From: Rhodanobacter sp. LX-99
GTDB taxonomy: Bacteria > Pseudomonadota > Gammaproteobacteria > Xanthomonadales > Rhodanobacteraceae
Assembly: GCF_018599185.1 (NCBI RefSeq)
Contig: NZ_JAHFVL010000001.1
Location: 744,001 to 808,000, forward strand
Reading direction: 5' to 3'
Length of the DNA stretch: 64,000 nt
Below the pieces are notes generated by a model. The model saw nothing but the letters and a program-made list of their open reading frames with translations. It made no database searches and was not told the origin of the DNA. Made by a program: the position numbers and the translations under genes. Shown here in pieces: positions 59,900 to 64,000 of the stretch (the first letter of the stretch is position 1; each line of letters begins with the position of its first letter).

Positions 59900-61246
59900 A
59901 TGACTTCCTTCTTCGGCTCGGTGTTCTGGTTGCTGGTCACGCTCGGCGTGCTGGTGACCTTCCATGAATTCGGCCACTACTGGGTCGCGCGCCGTTGTGG
60001 GGTCAAGGTGCTGCGCTTCTCGGTCGGCTTCGGCAACGCGATCTGGAAACGCATCGGCCGCGACGGCACCGAGTACCAGATCGCCGCGATCCCGCTGGGC
60101 GGCTACGTCAAGATGCTGGACGCGCGCGAGGGCGAGGTCGACCCCGCGCTGCGCGAGCAGGAATTCACCGGCAAATCGGTGTGGAAGCGCATCGCCATCG
60201 TCGCCGCCGGGCCGGGTTTCAACCTGATCTTCACCATCGTCGCGTTCTGGCTGATGTTCATGCTGGGCCGCCCGGACGTGGCGCCGGTGGTGACCGCGGC
60301 GCCGCAGAGCCTCGCCGCCAGCGCCGGCATCCAGCCGGGCGACCGCATCCTCAGCATCGATGGCCGCACCGTCACCACCTGGACCGATTCGATGGACGTG
60401 GTGGCCAACGCCCTGCTCGGGCGCGCGCCGCTGCCGCTCACCGTGCGCGGCCAGGATGGGCGATCGCGCGAGCTGGTGCTGCCGCTGGACGAATTGCCGC
60501 CGGGCCAGGACGTGGGCCAGTACCTGGGCAAGCTCGGCCTGAAGCTGGCGCCGCCGCCGGCAATCGCCGCCACCGTGATGCCCGGCCAGCCGGCCGCGCT
60601 GGCCGGCATGCAGGGCGGCGACCGCATCGTCAGCGTCAACGGCCAGCCGGTGAGCGACTTCATCGCGTTCGGCAAGCTGGTGCAGGCCGAAGCCGTCAAG
60701 TCGCCCAGACTGGCGATCGGCATCGAACGCGCGGGCCGGCCGCAGCAGCTCGACGTCACCGCCAAGTGGGAATCGCTGGAAGGCCAGCCGCAGAAATGGG
60801 TGATGGGCGTCGGCGCCCCGCCGGCCGAAACGGCCACCGTGAGTTACGGCCCGGTCAAGGCGCTGGCCGCTTCGTTCGGCACCACATGGCGCAACACCAC
60901 GCAGACCTTCAGCATGCTCGGCAAGATGCTGACCGGCGAGGCCTCGACCCGGAACCTGTCCGGCGTCATCGGCATCGCCGAAGTGGCGAACGCCTCGGCC
61001 AGCATGGGCCTGCCCTGGTTCCTGCAGTTCCTGGCGCTGGTGTCGCTGAGCCTGGCGATCCTCAACCTGCTGCCGATCCCGGTCCTGGATGGCGGACACC
61101 TGCTGTATTATCTTGTGGAGTTGATCAAGGGCAGCCCGGTCAGCGAGCAGGCGATGGTCGTGGGCCAGTACATCGGCCTGGCGTTGCTGTTCACCCTTAT
61201 GGGGCTGGCGTTCTACAACGATATCCACCGCATGCTGCTGTCGTGA
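59900..61246 (+). CDS. rseP: Site-2 intramembrane metalloprotease RseP
   Basis: A 448-residue membrane protease. HEFGH at about residues 22-26 is the HExxH zinc site and LLPIPVLDGGHL near residue 393 gives the third ligand. Two PDZ domains lie between. It cleaves anti-sigma factor RseA after DegS in the envelope stress response. ATG 59900 is preferred to the TTG one codon earlier. Confidence 0.96.
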   Translation: MTSFFGSVFWLLVTLGVLVTFHEFGHYWVARRCGVKVLRFSVGFGNAIWKRIGRDGTEYQIAAIPLGGYVKMLDAREGEVDPALREQEFTGKSVWKRIAIVAAGPGFNLIFTIVAFWLMFMLGRPDVAPVVTAAPQSLAASAGIQPGDRILSIDGRTVTTWTDSMDVVANALLGRAPLPLTVRGQDGRSRELVLPLDELPPGQDVGQYLGKLGLKLAPPPAIAATVMPGQPAALAGMQGGDRIVSVNGQPVSDFIAFGKLVQAEAVKSPRLAIGIERAGRPQQLDVTAKWESLEGQPQKWVMGVGAPPAETATVSYGPVKALAASFGTTWRNTTQTFSMLGKMLTGEASTRNLSGVIGIAEVANASASMGLPWFLQFLALVSLSLAILNLLPIPVLDGGHLLYYLVELIKGSPVSEQAMVVGQYIGLALLFTLMGLAFYNDIHRMLLS

Positions 61247-61444
61247 TGCCGATGCCCGGCGACTGCAGCATGCCGACGACACGCCTGCCTGCGCCAGCCG
61301 CAGCATGGCGCGGCGGCGTGTCAACCCGTGCACTCCCCTGGTGGGGTGCGGATTCCCTTTCGAGGCAGGGCCTGTCCCTGCCTCATGCGTTGATCGGGGC
61401 GGCTGCGCTGGCCGCTCCATCGAAATAACCCAACGGAACCGACG
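61247..61444. other. rseP-bamA spacer with one hairpin
   Basis: No gene is seen in this 198-bp gap. A 9-bp hairpin (GAGGCAGGG 61362-61370, complement 61376-61384) lies 60 nt before bamA and has no U-run. It may structure the bamA leader. A promoter inside the gap could not be assigned. Confidence 0.4.
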
Positions 61445-63871
61445 ATGAAGCGTATCGCCGCGCTGATTTTGCTTGCCTCCCTCTCCGCCAATGCGTTCGC
61501 GTTCGACCCGTTCGTGGTGACGGACATCCGCATCGACGGCCTCAGCCGGATTTCCGCCGGCACCGTGTACAACTACCTGCCGATCAACAAGGGCGACCAG
61601 TTGACCAACGACGGGGCCCAGCGGGCCATCCGCGCGCTGTACCGGACCAAGTTCTTCAGCGACGTCGAGTTCGACCGCGAAGGCAGCATCCTGGTGATCA
61701 AGGTGGTCGAACGGCCCTCGATCGCCAAGCTGACCCTGCGCGGCAACAAGGACATCAAGACCGACGACCTGAAGAAGGGCCTGAAGGAAATCGGCCTCAC
61801 CGAAGGCGAGACCTTCGACCGCCTGGCGCTGGACAACGTGCAGCAGGAACTGATCCGGCAGTACTACAACCGCGGCAAGTACAACGTGTCGGTCGACCCG
61901 CACGTGACCCGGCTGGACCGCAACCGCGTCGCCGTCGAGATCGAGATCCGCGAAGGCAAGGCGGCCAAGATCAAGGAACTGAACATCCTCGGCAACCACG
62001 CGTTCACCGACAAGCAGATCCGCGACGGCTTCGAATCGGACACCACCAACTGGATGTCGTGGTATTCGAAGGACGACCAGTATTCGCGCGAGAAGCTCTC
62101 CGGCGACCTGGAGAAGCTGCAGTCCTACTACATGGATCGCGGCTACGCCGATTTCGGCGTCGACTCCACCCAGGTGGCCATTGCGCCGGACAAGCGCGCG
62201 ATGTACATCGACGCCAGCATCAAGGAAGGCGAGATCTACAAGGTCGCCGACGTCAAGCTGCTCGGCGAGCTGATCCTGCCGGAGAAGACCATGCGCCAGC
62301 TGGTCTTCGTCAAGGCCGGCGAAACCTTCAACCGCGCCGCGGTCGAAGCCAGCAGCAAGGCGATCAAGGCGGTGCTGGCCAATATCGGCTACGCCTACGC
62401 CAAGGTCACCCCGATCCCGAAGCTGGACAAGGAAAAGCGCACGGTCGACCTGACCCTGTACGTCGAGCCCGGCCAGCGCGTATACGTGCGGCGGGTGGTG
62501 TTCCAGGGCAACACGCGCACCGAGGACGGCGTGCTGCGCCGCGAGATGCGCCAGCTCGAAGGCTCCTGGTACTCGCAGGCGGCGATCGACCGCTCCAAGG
62601 TCCGTCTGCAGCGGCTGGGCTATTTCAAGACGGTCGACATCGACAAGAAGCTGGTACCGGGCACCCAGGACAAGGTCGATGTCACGGTCAAGGTCGAGGA
62701 GCAGTCCGCCGGCAGCATGCAGTTCGGCATCGGCTATTCGCAGTACTCCGGCATCATCCTGAATGCCTCGGTGTCGCAGAACAACCTGTTCGGCAGCGGC
62801 GACAGCTTCTCGATCAGCGGTGAGCGCAGCACCTACTACACCCGCCTCGGCCTCAACTACTACAACCCCTACCTGACCGACAGCGGCATCGGCATCGGCT
62901 ACAGCGCCTCGTACTCGAAGACCGACTACGGCAATACCGATTTCGCGAACTACGCCACCAGCGCGAAGAGTTTCTCCACCTACCTCGGCATCCCGATCAG
63001 CGAGACCGACGGCCTGCGCGTGGGCCTGGGCATCAGCAGCAACAAGGTCAACCTGTTCCCGGGCTACAGCCCGCTGGTGCTGATCGACTACCAGAACGAG
63101 ATCGGCAACAAGACCATCCACACCTGGACCGGCACGCTGGGCTGGAACCACGACACCCGCAACGGCTACTGGGCGCCGACCCGCGGCGGCCTGCTCTCGG
63201 CCTCGACCGACGTCGCCCTGCCCGGCTCGACCGTGCAGTACTGGAAGCTCTCTACCGAGGCGAACCACTACTGGCCGATCGGCAAGGGTTTCGTGCTGTA
63301 TCTGGATGGCCGGGTCGAATACGGCAAGACCTACGGCAAGAACGGCATCAGCGACGAGGCTTACGATCAACTGGCGGCGGCCAGCAAGGCCGACAACCCC
63401 AGCCAGAGCCACATCATCACCGACATGCGCCAGGACCTGCCGTTCTGGCAGAACTCCTACGCCGGCGGCGTGCGCGACGTGCGCGGCTTCCAGGACAACA
63501 CGCTGGGGCCGCGGGTCTGCATCGACGGCAGCACTCCCAACGCGGGCGGCATGTGCAACAACGGCGCGTATTACGCGCAGCCCATCGGCGGCGCGTTCAA
63601 GGTGCTCGGCACCGCGCAGGTGTTCCTGCCGCTGCCGTTCCTGAAGGACGTCAACACCGCGCGCGTGTCCTGGTTCATGGACGTCGGCAACGTCTACAAG
63701 GATTACAAGAGCTTCGATGCTTCCGAGCTGCGCGCGTCCACCGGCATCTCGCTGCAGTGGCAGGCGCCGATCGGCCCGCTGATCATCAGCCTCGCCGTGC
63801 CATTCCGCTCGAAGGACGCGGACCGCCACTACGAGGAGCGCATCCAGTTCACCTTCGGCAGCCAGTTCTGA
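61445..63871 (+). CDS. bamA: Outer-membrane protein assembly factor BamA
   Basis: An 808-residue protein. A signal peptide (about residues 1-19, ANAFA-F) is followed by five POTRA domains to about residue 420 and a 16-strand beta-barrel. The barrel includes the loop 6 motif VRGFQ near residue 680 and ends FTFGSQF, the C-terminal Phe recognised during assembly. It inserts beta-barrel proteins, possibly including the MipA-like protein at 11511. A strong terminator follows. Confidence 0.97.
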   Translation: MKRIAALILLASLSANAFAFDPFVVTDIRIDGLSRISAGTVYNYLPINKGDQLTNDGAQRAIRALYRTKFFSDVEFDREGSILVIKVVERPSIAKLTLRGNKDIKTDDLKKGLKEIGLTEGETFDRLALDNVQQELIRQYYNRGKYNVSVDPHVTRLDRNRVAVEIEIREGKAAKIKELNILGNHAFTDKQIRDGFESDTTNWMSWYSKDDQYSREKLSGDLEKLQSYYMDRGYADFGVDSTQVAIAPDKRAMYIDASIKEGEIYKVADVKLLGELILPEKTMRQLVFVKAGETFNRAAVEASSKAIKAVLANIGYAYAKVTPIPKLDKEKRTVDLTLYVEPGQRVYVRRVVFQGNTRTEDGVLRREMRQLEGSWYSQAAIDRSKVRLQRLGYFKTVDIDKKLVPGTQDKVDVTVKVEEQSAGSMQFGIGYSQYSGIILNASVSQNNLFGSGDSFSISGERSTYYTRLGLNYYNPYLTDSGIGIGYSASYSKTDYGNTDFANYATSAKSFSTYLGIPISETDGLRVGLGISSNKVNLFPGYSPLVLIDYQNEIGNKTIHTWTGTLGWNHDTRNGYWAPTRGGLLSASTDVALPGSTVQYWKLSTEANHYWPIGKGFVLYLDGRVEYGKTYGKNGISDEAYDQLAAASKADNPSQSHIITDMRQDLPFWQNSYAGGVRDVRGFQDNTLGPRVCIDGSTPNAGGMCNNGAYYAQPIGGAFKVLGTAQVFLPLPFLKDVNTARVSWFMDVGNVYKDYKSFDASELRASTGISLQWQAPIGPLIISLAVPFRSKDADRHYEERIQFTFGSQF

Positions 63872-63896
63872 CCTGATCCGGAGATCGGGGGACCGA

Positions 63897-63927
63897 AGAA
63901 AGCGCGGCCAGGCCGCGCTTTCTTTTG
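63897..63927 (+). terminator. Intrinsic terminator after bamA
   Basis: Arms AGAAAGCGCGGCC (63897-63909) and its complement (63911-63923) form a stem of about 12 bp with a minimal loop, followed by TTTTG. It lies 25 nt after the stop. Confidence 0.88.
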
Positions 63928-63977
63928 CCGGCCTGCTTTCGCCGGCTTGGCGCACTGCACGCCGCGGCGCCACCCCC

Positions 63978-63983
63978 TACAAT
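63978..63983 (+). promoter_or_regulatory. -10 box candidate for the gene beyond the window
   Basis: TACAAT in the CCCTACAATGGCC context, resembling the rpsB and pyrH boxes, follows the bamA terminator. In relatives skp/ompH follows bamA, so this may be its promoter. No good -35 is visible. Confidence 0.35.
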
Positions 63984-64000
63984 GGCCGGCAGGTTCCGGA

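Noticed and set aside
57875..63973. A 6.1-kb open frame on the minus strand opposite cdsA-dxr-rseP-bamA
   Set aside because: It mirrors the codon structure of the real plus-strand genes in GC-rich DNA, is very rich in Arg, Gly, Ala, Val and His, and resembles no protein family; the opposite strand holds well-known genes.

Overview
The window looks like a chromosomal segment of a high-GC gammaproteobacterium of the order Lysobacterales (Xanthomonadales), most likely family Rhodanobacteraceae (Rhodanobacter, Dyella or Luteibacter-like). The reasons are the GC-rich codon usage, an IF3 with the Xanthomonad-type N-terminus, a SufR-led suf operon, the queA-tgt-yajC-secD-secF, thrS-infC-rpmI-rplT-pheS-pheT-ihfA and rpsB-to-bamA gene orders, and small REP-like palindromes typical of the group. 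Genus is inference. I see no phage, insertion sequence, CRISPR array or rRNA; there is one tRNA (Pro, anticodon GGG).

Region by region. 1-9.2 kb is the least ordinary part. An ABC exporter (permease truncated by the window edge, ATPase, lipoprotein adaptor) runs on into an alpha/beta hydrolase, two overlapping half-size EamA/SMR membrane proteins and a DegT-type PLP aminotransferase. Facing them are an arginase-fold protein and a GNAT/FemAB-like acyltransferase, and beyond those a free-standing acyl carrier protein and ketosynthase. This resembles an uncharacterised pathway for an acylated, amine-bearing product. 9.2-14.3 kb holds a class III aminotransferase with a HAD phosphatase, a MipA-like outer-membrane protein, a Rieske ferredoxin, a GNAT and a PanE-like reductase. 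14.3-20.9 kb is an acyltransferase plus the suf Fe-S operon sufR-B-C-D-S behind an IscR-type dyad. 20.9-22.7 kb is amgK-murU (peptidoglycan recycling), where amgK carries an in-frame palindromic insertion. 22.7-28.4 kb is queA-tgt-yajC-secD-secF. 28.5-32.1 kb is a DesK/DesR-like two-component system with an ABC-2 exporter.

32.4-40.3 kb is a mixed stretch: a second class III aminotransferase, a PsiF-repeat protein, upp, pip, a divergent class A beta-lactamase, a probable D-2-hydroxyglutarate dehydrogenase divergent from serA, and tRNA-Pro. 40.3-48.3 kb is the thrS-to-ihfA translation operon on the minus strand, with an AUC start for infC, four back-to-back hairpins before infC, and a candidate attenuator with a Thr-Thr leader peptide in front of thrS. 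48.2-53.4 kb has a nucleotide-sugar epimerase, a HemJ/CopD-like membrane protein, glnD and map. 53.4-63.9 kb is rpsB-tsf-pyrH-frr-uppS-cdsA-dxr-rseP-bamA. The window ends just before the next gene.

Most of the window is conserved housekeeping. The parts most worth attention are the 1-9 kb acyl/amino cluster, the palindromic insertion inside amgK, the thrS leader, and the serA-linked dehydrogenase.
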